Below, in pieces: positions 9,449 to 18,040 of a stretch of 64,000 nucleotides of DNA (position 1 is the stretch's first letter; each line of letters starts with the position of its first letter). Below the pieces are notes generated by a model. The model did no database searches. It was not told the DNA's origin and was given only the letters and a program-made list of their open reading frames with translations. The stretch covers positions 124,001-188,000 of the forward strand of contig NZ_RBLG01000003.1 in assembly GCF_003634585.1 (NCBI RefSeq), in the 5' to 3' direction. The DNA comes from Gillisia mitskevichiae. Its GTDB lineage: Bacteria; Bacteroidota; Bacteroidia; Flavobacteriales; Flavobacteriaceae. A program made the translations under genes and the position numbers.

Positions 9449-11455
9449 TTACTTATTAATTTGTTCTTTAGAAATGTTTTGTTTCCTAATATCAAAAGCA
9501 ACTTTATCTAAACTCTGATAAGAAGAATTTTTACTAATGAATTCAGGTATTAATTCCTTCAATTTCGCAACCACTTTATCATTCTTTAATTTTTCCGAAG
9601 ATTTAATAATTTTTTCAATTTTCAAATTAATAATATCATAATCCTGAATCTTATCTACTCCAATCATTATTTTTTTATGATGTGTAGGTAAGGTTTTACA
9701 TTCATCATTTAATAATTCTTCGTATAATTTCTCACCGGGTCTGAGTCCCGTAATTTTAACTTTAATATTCTTATTAGGGGTATATCCAGCCAGTTTTATC
9801 ATCTTAATAGCAAGATCCATGATTTTCACCGGTTCTCCCATATCAAATACGAATATCTCTCCCCCTTTTCCCATTGTCCCAGCTTCTAACACTAATTGAC
9901 AAGCTTCAGGAATTGTCATGAAGTATCTAATAATATCTGGATGTGTAATAGTTACAGGACCTCCTTTTTCTATTTGCTTTCTAAATAAAGGAACTACAGA
10001 ACCATTGGAGCCTAACACATTCCCAAATCTTGTTGTAATGAATTTAGTTTCTTTTTTGTCAAATTTTGATTGATTATGATATAGTGCCTGAACATAAATT
10101 TCGGCAGCTCTTTTAGAAGCTCCCATCACATTACTTGGATTTACAGCTTTATCTGTAGAAACCATTACAAAGTGTCCCACATCATACTTTACCGCTAGAT
10201 CTGCAAGATTTTTTGTTCCCCGAATATTTACTGAAATTGCTTCATGTGGATTTGCTTCCATTAGAGGGACATGCTTGTAAGCCGCAGCATGATAAACTAC
10301 ATCTATACTGTGATTTTGAAACATTAACTCCAATCTTTTCTGGTTTCCAACATCACAAATTATAAATCTGCATTTTAAATCAAGAAACTTAGCCTCTATT
10401 TCTAGTTGAAGGTTATGTAATGGCGTTTCTGCCTGATCTAGGATAATTAGCTTTTTCGGTTTGTAATGAGCAACCTGTCTAACAATTTCGCTTCCAATGG
10501 ATCCAGCACCTCCAGTTACCAAAATTGTTTTACCAGTGAGCTGTGCCGTTTTATTTTCTCTATCCAATACAATTGGTTCTCTATCTAATAGATCTTCAAT
10601 TTGTAAGGTTTTTATTTTTTGAGATATAGGCTTATCATCATCTTCCCAATTAGAAACTAATGGCGCATTATAAACCTGAATGTCATTTTCTAAACAATCT
10701 TCTACTATTGCAAATTTTTCTTCTGAAGTGAAATTTTGTTCAGTAAGTATAACAGCTGAAGCATTTAAAAGCTTTAGCTGATTGTGGATAGTTGTTTTAT
10801 ACTTTACAACTGGTTTGTCTAAAATTCTAATACTATTATTGTGCTTAGTTTTAGTTAAAAACCCAACAATTTTAAATCTTCTTGGATGTTCAATGTTTAA
10901 TGCTCCCGCAATAGAAATGGCATTCTCATCTGCACCTAAAATTACAGCTCTTTTAATTGCATCTCCCCTCATTACAATTTTATAGAACTCATAGGTCTGT
11001 TTCACACCCAATCTAAATAAAAATAGAAGAGAAAACGAGATCCATAAATTAATAAGCAATCCGCCTACCAAGTAGATCTTTTGACCAATTACAAAAAATG
11101 TAATATAATTAAGAACAACTAAAGTTATAAATGAAGATGTAGTAGCTAATATTAATTTTAGAGCATCAATATTAGATGAATACCTAATAATACCAGCGTA
11201 TGTTTTAAAAACAAAGAAAAAGAAGATATTAGTTAAAACAATAATCACCCCTTTTAACGGGAAACCCAATAAAGTATAATAGTTAGGAGTGAGATCTATT
11301 ATAATTAAGATCGTTAGTAAAGCGGATAGAGAAACTAAAAATATATCTATTAGAAACACTGCCCATCTTGGGAGATACTTTAAGTTCCTCAAATTCAATG
11401 CACTATTTTTAGAGGCTAAACTTAATTTTAATGCTGAAAGTAAACGCTCACCCAT
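9449..11455 (-). CDS. PglF/WbpM-type membrane UDP-sugar 4,6-dehydratase
   Basis: The protein has 668 residues, the long form of the family. About four transmembrane helices lie in the first 150 residues, then a CoA-binding-like region, then an extended SDR domain with NAD-binding GGAGSIGSE, and STDKAVNPSNVMGASKR. That last motif has Met in the usual Tyr position of the triad, as in inverting and non-inverting UDP-GlcNAc 4,6-dehydratases. The expected product is a UDP-4-keto-6-deoxy-HexNAc. The following aminotransferase and acetyltransferase genes suggest the bacillosamine branch. The gene lies 17 bp downstream of the aminotransferase gene in the same run. PglF, CapD and WbpM are close relatives, so the exact product is inferred. 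Confidence 0.85.
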   Translation of the reverse strand: MGERLLSALKLSLASKNSALNLRNLKYLPRWAVFLIDIFLVSLSALLTILIIIDLTPNYYTLLGFPLKGVIIVLTNIFFFFVFKTYAGIIRYSSNIDALKLILATTSSFITLVVLNYITFFVIGQKIYLVGGLLINLWISFSLLFLFRLGVKQTYEFYKIVMRGDAIKRAVILGADENAISIAGALNIEHPRRFKIVGFLTKTKHNNSIRILDKPVVKYKTTIHNQLKLLNASAVILTEQNFTSEEKFAIVEDCLENDIQVYNAPLVSNWEDDDKPISQKIKTLQIEDLLDREPIVLDRENKTAQLTGKTILVTGGAGSIGSEIVRQVAHYKPKKLIILDQAETPLHNLQLEIEAKFLDLKCRFIICDVGNQKRLELMFQNHSIDVVYHAAAYKHVPLMEANPHEAISVNIRGTKNLADLAVKYDVGHFVMVSTDKAVNPSNVMGASKRAAEIYVQALYHNQSKFDKKETKFITTRFGNVLGSNGSVVPLFRKQIEKGGPVTITHPDIIRYFMTIPEACQLVLEAGTMGKGGEIFVFDMGEPVKIMDLAIKMIKLAGYTPNKNIKVKITGLRPGEKLYEELLNDECKTLPTHHKKIMIGVDKIQDYDIINLKIEKIIKSSEKLKNDKVVAKLKELIPEFISKNSSYQSLDKVAFDIRKQNISKEQINK

Positions 11456-11472
11456 TTGTAAATTATTTAATT

Positions 11473-12630
11473 CTATGCTCCAAAAAATTCATTAATTCCA
11501 GTTCTCAATCTTTCTCTATCTTGATTTGCCAAATTAGAGCCTGAAGGTAAACATAAACCAGATTCAAATAATTCTTCTGCTAAACCATTTCCATAAAACG
11601 GCATATTTTTAAATACTGGCTGTAAATGCATCGGTTTCCAAAGAGGCCTACATTCTATATTAAGGGCTTCCATATATAGCCTAAATTCTTCTCTGTTTTT
11701 TCCTGTGATATTTTCATCAACAGAAATAATGGTTAACCAATTATTACAAAAATAATCATCATTTGGTTCAGAATACACAGTAACACCTTCAATATTTGAA
11801 AAAACATCTTGGTAAAAGAGATTCATTTCTCTTCTTAAATTTACATGCTTATCTAAGACTTCCATTTGCCCTCTCCCGATACCAGCCGAAATATTACTCA
11901 ATCTATAATTATAACCAATTTCAGTATGTTGATAATGTGGGGCATCATCTCTTGCTTGAGTAGCTAAAAATATAGCTTTTTGTTTAACCGCCTTTTTATT
12001 AACGATTAATGCACCTCCACCAGAAGTTGTAATAATCTTATTTCCATTAAAAGATAAAACACCAATTTCCCCAAAAGTACCACATTTTCGTCCTTTATAA
12101 CTACTTCCTAATGCTTCTGCACTATCTTCTATAATTGGAATGCCAAATTTATCTGCAACTTGCTGAATATCATCAACCTTATAAGGCATTCCATATAAAT
12201 GCACTGCAATTATAGCTTTTGGTTTTTTACCTTTGGAAATTCTATCTTCAATAGCTTTTTCCAATTGAATAGGACATAAATTTAAAGTGTCTTTTTCACT
12301 GTCAACAAAGACAGGAGTCGCGCCTAAATACATAATTGGGTTAGCAGAAGCCGCAAACGTCATACTCTGACATATAACTTCATCATTCGGCTTAACATCT
12401 AATAAGATCAATGCTAAATGAAGAGCTGCAGTTCCTGAACTTAAAGCTGCAACATGTACCGGAGTTTCCTCATGTTTTGAGTTAGATAAATAGTTTTCTA
12501 TATCTATTTCAAAGCCAGTAACATTTGGGCCCAAGGGAGCTATCCAATTTGCATCAAAAGCTTCGTTTACAAATTTTTGTTCAGTCCCACCCATATGAGG
12601 TGAGGAGAGCCATATTTTGCTCTGTTCCAT
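11473..12630 (-). CDS. PglE-like DegT/DnrJ sugar aminotransferase
   Basis: This is a PLP-dependent DegT/DnrJ/EryC1/StrS family protein (385 residues, normal length). Visible features are the substrate and PLP loop SSGTAALHLAL, the Asp in VEDSAEALGS and the Schiff-base Lys in SFNGNKIITTSGGGA. It begins IWLSSPHMGGTEQKFV, typical of the PglE/PseC-like branch acting on UDP-4-keto sugars. It would convert the dehydratase product to UDP-4-amino-4,6-dideoxy-GlcNAc using glutamate. It is located 5 bp after the acetyltransferase gene and 17 bp before the dehydratase gene, so the three steps are co-transcribed. Substrate is inferred from this context. Confidence 0.85.
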   Translation of the reverse strand: MEQSKIWLSSPHMGGTEQKFVNEAFDANWIAPLGPNVTGFEIDIENYLSNSKHEETPVHVAALSSGTAALHLALILLDVKPNDEVICQSMTFAASANPIMYLGATPVFVDSEKDTLNLCPIQLEKAIEDRISKGKKPKAIIAVHLYGMPYKVDDIQQVADKFGIPIIEDSAEALGSSYKGRKCGTFGEIGVLSFNGNKIITTSGGGALIVNKKAVKQKAIFLATQARDDAPHYQHTEIGYNYRLSNISAGIGRGQMEVLDKHVNLRREMNLFYQDVFSNIEGVTVYSEPNDDYFCNNWLTIISVDENITGKNREEFRLYMEALNIECRPLWKPMHLQPVFKNMPFYGNGLAEELFESGLCLPSGSNLANQDRERLRTGINEFFGA

Positions 12631-12635
12631 ATATT

Positions 12636-13235
12636 TTAGTTTAAATACTTTATAACTTTACCTGGGTTTCCTACCACTACGGCATAATCTGGAATATCAT
12701 TTATAATGACAGCACCTGCACCAACTGTTGCCCATTTACCAATTTTTATACCAGGAATTACTACAGCTCCAATTCCAATATGAGTTCCTTCTTTAATAAT
12801 AACATTTCCTGCAATAGCCGCATTTGGAGATATATGTACGTAATCACCTAACTCACAGTCATGATCTATTGTGGAAGCGGTATTTATTATACAATGCTTT
12901 CCAATTACTGTAGAAGAATTTACACATGCACTTGGCATTATAACTGAACCCTTATTAATACTTGATCTTGGTGAAATTATAGCCGAGTTGTGTATTATTG
13001 CATCAGCGATCCTACCTGTAAAGGAATCTGCAACCTTCTTTCTTATTCTATTATTTCCAATTGCAATAATAGTTTCAGAATCTAAAAAGATTTCATCTAG
13101 ATCATGAATAACCGGAGTTCCATTAAGCAAGGAAACATTTTTGTTATCATCAAAAATTTGTTCAATAGGAATATTAATTGACTCTGCGATATCAATAATT
13201 ACTTTTCCATGTCCACTGGCTCCGTAAATATTCAT
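12636..13235 (-). CDS. PglD/NeuD-type sugar N-acetyltransferase
   Basis: A 199-residue protein with an N-terminal Rossmann-like nucleotide-sugar binding part (MNIYGASGHGKVI) and a C-terminal left-handed beta-helix of hexapeptide repeats, the PglD/NeuD layout. The catalytic-type His lies in TIDHDCELGDYVHISP. It is predicted to acetylate the 4-amino group of the UDP-amino sugar made by the upstream enzymes, giving UDP-di-N-acetylbacillosamine. It sits 2 bp from the sugar transferase gene and 5 bp from the aminotransferase gene. A close relative within the window is the LegH-like protein at 37380-38003, which belongs to another pathway. Confidence 0.85.
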   Translation of the reverse strand: MNIYGASGHGKVIIDIAESINIPIEQIFDDNKNVSLLNGTPVIHDLDEIFLDSETIIAIGNNRIRKKVADSFTGRIADAIIHNSAIISPRSSINKGSVIMPSACVNSSTVIGKHCIINTASTIDHDCELGDYVHISPNAAIAGNVIIKEGTHIGIGAVVIPGIKIGKWATVGAGAVIINDIPDYAVVVGNPGKVIKYLN

Positions 13236-13237
13236 AA

Positions 13238-13849
13238 TTAATTATTTCCATTAAAAGGTTCTGTTGTAGCCATGTTCTCTGCATTAATTCCTTCTGAAAC
13301 CAAAACTTTTCGTACCGTTTTAAAGAGGATTTTCATATCTACTAAAAAAGATACGTTTTGAACGTACCACACATCATACTCAAATTTTTGAGTCCAACTA
13401 ATTGCATTTCTACCATTTACTTGAGCCCAACCTGTAATTCCAGGTCTTAAATTATGTCTCTTATATTGAGATGCTGTGTATATGGGTAAATATTGTGGTA
13501 ATAGAGGTCTTGGGCCAATAATACTCATCTCTCCCTTTAAAACGTTCCATAATTGTGGCAGTTCGTCTAAAGATGTCTTTCTAATAAATTTTCCAACTCC
13601 TGTCAATCTCTGAGAATCCGGAAGTAATATTCCATTAGAGTCCTTCTCATCGGTCATAGTTTTAAACTTAACGATCTTAAAAATTTCACCATTTTTACCA
13701 GGTCTCTTCTGTACAAAGAACGGATTTCCTTTATTCGACCAAAATAACAGGATCGTAGCTATTATTAGTAACGGACTTAATACTAGGAGCGCTCCGAATG
13801 AAATAATAAGATCTGAAAATGGTTTAAAAAATGATTTGTAAATCTTCAA
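13238..13849 (-). CDS. PglC-like undecaprenyl-phosphate phosphoglycosyl transferase
   Basis: This 203-residue bacterial sugar transferase is of the short, monotopic PglC type: one N-terminal hydrophobic re-entrant helix (about residues 12-34), the catalytic Asp-Glu pair in TSLDELPQ, then IGPRPLLPQYLP and RPGITGWAQVNGRN. It transfers a phospho-sugar from a UDP-sugar to undecaprenyl phosphate and so starts repeat-unit synthesis. Genes for a bacillosamine-type donor follow directly. The only sensible start is a TTG at 13849: no in-frame ATG lies near it and an in-frame stop lies just upstream. This is the first gene after a 112-bp gap with a promoter-like box. Confidence 0.88.
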   Translation of the reverse strand: MKIYKSFFKPFSDLIISFGALLVLSPLLIIATILLFWSNKGNPFFVQKRPGKNGEIFKIVKFKTMTDEKDSNGILLPDSQRLTGVGKFIRKTSLDELPQLWNVLKGEMSIIGPRPLLPQYLPIYTASQYKRHNLRPGITGWAQVNGRNAISWTQKFEYDVWYVQNVSFLVDMKILFKTVRKVLVSEGINAENMATTEPFNGNN

Positions 13850-13915
13850 ATGTTTTCTTTAAATTATAGAATTATCTGCCTGTACTTATTTCAAAATTTC
13901 AGTGATAAATTCGGG

Positions 13916-13923
13916 CAAAAGTA
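13916..13923 (-). promoter_or_regulatory. Putative -7 box upstream of the sugar transferase gene
   Basis: TACTTTTG on the minus strand fits TAnnTTTG and lies 66 bp before the TTG start, in the 112-bp gap after the GT4 gene. No convincing -33 element. Confidence 0.3.
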
Positions 13924-13961
13924 CAAAATTCTTTTCAGGAACTATTATATTTATCTTCGCA

Positions 13962-15119
13962 CTAACTATACTGTTCTTCCAACTCTTTATATTCAGCTAA
14001 TAGTAAATTCCAAAATTGTTCTCGTTCATAATTTGTAGTTATATGAGATCTTGTATTACTTTTCATCTCCTCTAAAAAGAAACGATCATTTTGCAATTTA
14101 TTCATTGCATTATACAAACTCACACTATCCTTAACTGGAATTATAAGACCATTCAAATTATTCGTGATGATTTCGTTACAACCGTTTATGTCTGTAACTA
14201 TAGATGGTAAATTCATTGCTCCTGCCTGCATAACAACGTTAGGGAAGCCTTCTCTATAACTAGGAAATGTGAGAACATCCGAAATGGCTAAATAGGGCCG
14301 AACATCTTCTTGATAACCAACAGTAATAATACCTTGGTGAGAATTTATTATTTCCAAGTTAGAATCTTCGATTGGATCTAGATCACTTTCAAAAGGACCA
14401 ACCAACAACAACTTCAATTTTGAATTAACTTCATACAATTTCGTGAAAGCTGTAATTAATTCATTAATTCCTTTTTCAGAAACGATCCTACCAATAAAAA
14501 TAAATACTAGATCCTTATCTTTTATTTTAAGTTCTTTTTTAAGATTCTCATTTTTAGCCTCAGAATATAAGCTTGGATCGAAATATTTGGTATCAATACC
14601 GTTTGAGCTTCCCTTTCCCAAAATTTTAAGTTTTTTGTCTGAGGTAAAACCCTGATCGAGAATGATATTTTTTAATTCAAAAGAATTTGGATAGATCTTC
14701 GTAGCAAAAAAATAAGTGAGCTTTTCTACAAAATTTAACACTTTTCTCCTATTTCCGGTAGTTTCTAACAAGGGCAATCCAGCAACGGTATGCAATCTTA
14801 TAGGTACTCCTGCCAGTTTAGCCGCAAACATTCCTACAATCCCTGCTTTTGGTGTATGCGTATGAACAATTAAAGGCTTTTCCTTTTTGAAATATTTATA
14901 TAATTTAAAAACAGCTTTTAAATCATCTGTAGGGGTGATTTTTCGAGTCATATTAACCCAGAATGTCTTCACCGCATTATCTCTCCCATATTTTTCCAAA
15001 CGCTCTTTCTCAGCAGCTATAGCTGTTACTTCATAATGTGAATTCATGAATGATAGTTGACCTTCTAAAAGTTTTTCTAAAGAAAGCGGAATGGTGGTGA
15101 TGCGTACGAGTTTAGGCAA
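13962..15119 (-). CDS. GT4 glycosyltransferase, PglA-like
   Basis: A GT-B fold, GT4 family protein of 385 residues. The N-terminal half has HTHTPKAGIVGMFAAKLAG followed by RLHTVAGLP, which is characteristic of the PglA/capsule second-sugar branch. The C-terminal half has FIGRIVSEKGI and the donor-binding motif SYREGFPNVVMQAGAM, whose E is the conserved EX7E acid. It probably adds the second sugar onto the undecaprenyl-PP-bacillosamine made by the next gene's product. The start is TTG at 15119; an in-frame stop lies three codons upstream, so no ATG is available. The N-terminal sequence (MPKLVRITTIPLSLEKLL) is complete. Confidence 0.85.
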   Translation of the reverse strand: MPKLVRITTIPLSLEKLLEGQLSFMNSHYEVTAIAAEKERLEKYGRDNAVKTFWVNMTRKITPTDDLKAVFKLYKYFKKEKPLIVHTHTPKAGIVGMFAAKLAGVPIRLHTVAGLPLLETTGNRRKVLNFVEKLTYFFATKIYPNSFELKNIILDQGFTSDKKLKILGKGSSNGIDTKYFDPSLYSEAKNENLKKELKIKDKDLVFIFIGRIVSEKGINELITAFTKLYEVNSKLKLLLVGPFESDLDPIEDSNLEIINSHQGIITVGYQEDVRPYLAISDVLTFPSYREGFPNVVMQAGAMNLPSIVTDINGCNEIITNNLNGLIIPVKDSVSLYNAMNKLQNDRFFLEEMKSNTRSHITTNYEREQFWNLLLAEYKELEEQYS

Positions 15120-15161
15120 ATGAAGTTAGAATTAATTATAAAAAATTATCAGCGAACTTTG

Positions 15162-15169
15162 CAAATATA
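15162..15169 (-). promoter_or_regulatory. Putative -7 box upstream of the PglA-like gene
   Basis: TATATTTG on the minus strand matches TAnnTTTG, 42 bp before the TTG start of the GT4 gene. It may drive the whole initiation module down to the dehydratase gene. Confidence 0.35.
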
Positions 15170-15273
15170 TATTAACTTAATAAAAAACTTATTGGGCATT
15201 AACATTTAATACACCATTTAAACTTTAATCATTAAAGCATAATTTAGATCAAGCTAAAATTCTAGGAATATTC

Positions 15274-16500
15274 TTAAGCAACATTCAATAATGGATTGGG
15301 TTTAATATTTAGAATTTCACCTGACTTTAACTGCTTTTCATGAGCTAAATAATAATATATAACGAAAAAGATAAAATACATTATCATAGATTTTTGCCTT
15401 ATTATGATGCCAAGATTAGACATCACAAAAGTCATAGCAAATGATGTGATTAAAAATAATGCTAGGCTCATTTTTACATTAACAGGAGCTAGCTTAATGA
15501 ATTTTATAAAATTCCATTTAAAAATTTTAATAAAAAGAAGGATGTATATCAAATTTTCTACTGAAATTATCACCCCTAATATTCCTGGAGCATCAAAAAA
15601 CAGTGGTCTAAACCAAAAACTAAATATTTTTTCTGGTAGTGAATATTCTGCCATATTTAAACCTGAACCAGAATTACTAAGAGATTCTGCTCTATGTGAT
15701 GTGAATTTTAAGAAATCTGAAATGAGATGATTAGAATTTTCCAAATTCACTACTGAAAGTATTGAGTTTTGAAGTAAAACCAAACTCACAATACATACCC
15801 CAATTACGATACCTTTATGTTTCCAGGTAAATTTCCCAACCCCCGTTAAAAAACCTAAAAGAGATCCAATTGCCAGAATCAAGAAAATATGAGGTCTAAT
15901 GTAGAAAACTAAAAGAGATCCTATAATTAGTGTTAATATACGCTCTTTTGGTCTTGAGATAGCATATCCAAAAAGCATTAAGCCCAAAAATATCAGAGCA
16001 CCCTTTCCTAAAGAAGCAGTCCAGAAATGCATATTCGGAAGAAATAGAATGAGAGTAAGTAAATCAACTTTTTTAAACACTTTTACATCTAAGGGAATGT
16101 TTTCTTTAAAAAACAAATAAGCATTAACAAATCCCATAAATCCTACCCAAGTGAAAAGCAGCATCATCATTTCATAACTAAAACCTAAATAGTTAATAAA
16201 AGGATAGGAAATAAAATCGATAAATGTTGTTTCCGTTCCCAAGAAATCTAACCATGTTTTATTAATATTTTGTGGAACATTATAATACCTAACAGAATCT
16301 GATCTATTGAAAAGTGCATAAATATAGTATACACCACCAAAACCTAGGTGATACAACGAAAGCACATTCATTAGTTTTATATTAAAAAAAGAATGTCTCA
16401 GTTGCAACTTTGAGAAAATATGCTGATTTATAAATATCAAAATCAACAGCAATAAACTCGTTTGAATTATATTTATAAAGAAAACTGTGCTTACTTCCAT
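15274..16500 (-). CDS. Polytopic membrane protein, candidate polysaccharide polymerase (copy 1)
   Basis: This 408-residue protein has about ten or more hydrophobic segments and no recognised catalytic domain. It is strongly similar over its full length to the protein at 22849-24039. Shared blocks include YALFNRSDS, TTFIDF.SYPFIN, NMHFWTASLGKGA, YIRPH, SLSNSGSG, FWFRPLFFDAPG and NLGII.RQKSM. Size, topology and location suggest a Wzy/EpsG-like repeat-unit polymerase, since the locus otherwise lacks one, but the family is not one I can name. The conserved Arg residues (YIRPH, IIIRQKS) are the sort used for glycan-phosphate binding in polymerases. Function is inferred. Confidence 0.6.
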   Translation of the reverse strand: MEVSTVFFINIIQTSLLLLILIFINQHIFSKLQLRHSFFNIKLMNVLSLYHLGFGGVYYIYALFNRSDSVRYYNVPQNINKTWLDFLGTETTFIDFISYPFINYLGFSYEMMMLLFTWVGFMGFVNAYLFFKENIPLDVKVFKKVDLLTLILFLPNMHFWTASLGKGALIFLGLMLFGYAISRPKERILTLIIGSLLVFYIRPHIFLILAIGSLLGFLTGVGKFTWKHKGIVIGVCIVSLVLLQNSILSVVNLENSNHLISDFLKFTSHRAESLSNSGSGLNMAEYSLPEKIFSFWFRPLFFDAPGILGVIISVENLIYILLFIKIFKWNFIKFIKLAPVNVKMSLALFLITSFAMTFVMSNLGIIIRQKSMIMYFIFFVIYYYLAHEKQLKSGEILNIKPNPLLNVA

Positions 16501-16810
16501 ACTTCCTAATATTCTTGAAGCATAGCATATTACAATTATAAGACCGCTTAGAAGAAATTTTAAGCTGAACCTTTAAATATTGGGATACTAACTATTTATC
16601 AGTGTTTTAGGAGATATGGCTTCAAAAGCTCTTTTATAAGATTAATGGGAAATGATTAAACAATCCCAAAAAAGTGTGGAAATTTTACATAGAATAAAAG
16701 AATTTCAATTGGTGAAGGCATAATATTTTGATTGAATATTTCTAATTGAGAAAGGGGAAAATCTAAAAATAGATCATCCCCTTTCTTGCTATTAGCCCTT
16801 TTACATATTT
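16501..16810. other. 310-bp non-coding gap
   Basis: No gene is visible between the polymerase-like gene and the repeat lipoprotein gene. It contains one clear hairpin, listed separately, and a weaker TGGGA/TCCCA inverted repeat near 16646-16671. Confidence 0.6.
16750..16785 (-). terminator. Hairpin downstream of the repeat lipoprotein gene
   Basis: Perfect 9-bp arms GAAAGGGGA and TCCCCTTTC enclose a second small inverted repeat (ATCT/AGAT). It lies 26 bp beyond the lipoprotein stop. The U-run after it is poor, so a terminator role is probable but not certain. Confidence 0.5.
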
Positions 16811-17791
16811 CTAAGGATTAGAAATGACGACAACTTTTAATTCTACAGAATCTGAGCATTCTCCTTCAACAATTGTATACGTTGTAATATAATCCCCCTC
16901 CATTCTCAATCTATTCGGATCGTTAAACATCCTAATTAATTCCCAAATAGATGGACTAAAAGTTCCGTTTCTTGAGATCCCTGGTTCTAACAAACTTAAA
17001 TAAAGCTTTCTAACCTCATCCCAACTTTCAATAGCAGCAGCGCTAGATACTGACAACGATACGAAATTGTCTGCTCCAGCCGATAATTCACATTCTGGCT
17101 CTTCTTGCTCATCTGGAATTACCACCACGGTTAGAATAACAGAATCCTTACAATCTCCTTCTCCAATAGTGTATGTAGTAGAAAAACTTCCTAGAGGATC
17201 ATTCTGAAATCTATTTATAAGATCCCATATTGCAGGATCAAAAACACCATTTCTAGGAACTCCAACCTGTAAAAGACTCAGATATAATTTTCTTACCTCG
17301 TCCCAGCTTTCTATTCCAGCGGCTTGAGAATATGTAAGACTTATAGTGTTGTCTGGTCCCGCATCAATTTGACAGATAGGAGTAGATTGATCGGGTACAA
17401 CTCTTAGAGTTAACATAACAGTATCTTGACATTGATCATTATCAATAGCATACCAGGTTGTGTAATCTCCTAAACCTCCATCTTCCTCATCGTTGAACTT
17501 ATTAATGATATCCCAGATAGTTGGATCAAATTTACCACCTCTGTAAATTCCATCCCCTAAAAGGCTTAGATACAATTTTCTTACTTCATCCCAGCTTTTA
17601 ATAGCAGCAGCTTGGGAATAAGAAATAATCATTAAATTATCTGGTCCCGCACAGCCAACATCGTTAGGATTAGACTCTGCATTAAATTCTTGTATTTGGT
17701 TCTGCTGAAAATCTTCTTCAATAGGATCCACAGAGCAGGAAATAAAAAACAAACCAAATAGTGGAAATAGTAATATCTTCTTCATAATCAT
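16811..17791 (-). CDS. Secreted lipoprotein with three ~90-residue repeats
   Basis: This 326-residue protein has a lipoprotein signal with lipobox FISC (Cys19 from the first of two nearby ATGs). The rest is three homologous units at about residues 47-135, 140-229 and 236-326. Each holds SWDEVRKLYLSLL, a G.(Y/P/S)R.G.F.P.IW block and a closing T.Y.I....C.DSV.L.V motif, with two cysteines per unit. Each unit starts C..(D/S)AG.DN, like the Ig-like modules common in secreted flavobacterial proteins, but the central SWDEVRKLYLSLL helix-like insert is unlike them. It stands alone between gaps of 310 and 249 bp. Function is unknown; a surface or adhesive role is a guess. Confidence 0.8.
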   Translation of the reverse strand: MIMKKILLFPLFGLFFISCSVDPIEEDFQQNQIQEFNAESNPNDVGCAGPDNLMIISYSQAAAIKSWDEVRKLYLSLLGDGIYRGGKFDPTIWDIINKFNDEEDGGLGDYTTWYAIDNDQCQDTVMLTLRVVPDQSTPICQIDAGPDNTISLTYSQAAGIESWDEVRKLYLSLLQVGVPRNGVFDPAIWDLINRFQNDPLGSFSTTYTIGEGDCKDSVILTVVVIPDEQEEPECELSAGADNFVSLSVSSAAAIESWDEVRKLYLSLLEPGISRNGTFSPSIWELIRMFNDPNRLRMEGDYITTYTIVEGECSDSVELKVVVISNP

Positions 17792-17977
17792 CTGTTTTTA
17801 AGTTTATTACATTAAATTACTATATAAAAACATATAAAATATTATTAATCGATGATCATATAATTTAACCGATAAGAAGCTATAAATCAGATCAAATTGA
17901 TAGATTATTTGGAGGAATGCTGCTAAAAATTGTAGGAACTATTGGAGATTAAAATGTTAATTCCAATCTTTCTTTAG

Positions 17978-17987
17978 GTAGGCCTAC
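17978..17987. promoter_or_regulatory. 10-bp palindrome upstream of the plus-strand pair
   Basis: GTAGGCCTAC is a perfect palindrome 23 bp before the putative -7 box of the plus-strand operon. Possible operator; could be chance. Confidence 0.2.
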
Positions 17988-18010
17988 TGCCTCTTTAAGA
18001 GTAAAAGACA

Positions 18011-18018
18011 TATATTTG
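18011..18018 (+). promoter_or_regulatory. Putative -7 box for the 18041-19653 pair
   Basis: TATATTTG fits TAnnTTTG and lies 22 bp before the ATG at 18041. No -33 TTG at the expected spacing. Confidence 0.4.
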
Positions 18019-18040
18019 AAAAATTGATTGTGATTTAGTT

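Noticed and set aside
15404-15730. 108-residue open frame on the plus strand
   Set aside because: Lies wholly antisense to the polymerase-like gene, which is conserved with its paralogue. A similar antisense frame appears at the same place in the paralogue, which comes from codon pattern, not a gene.
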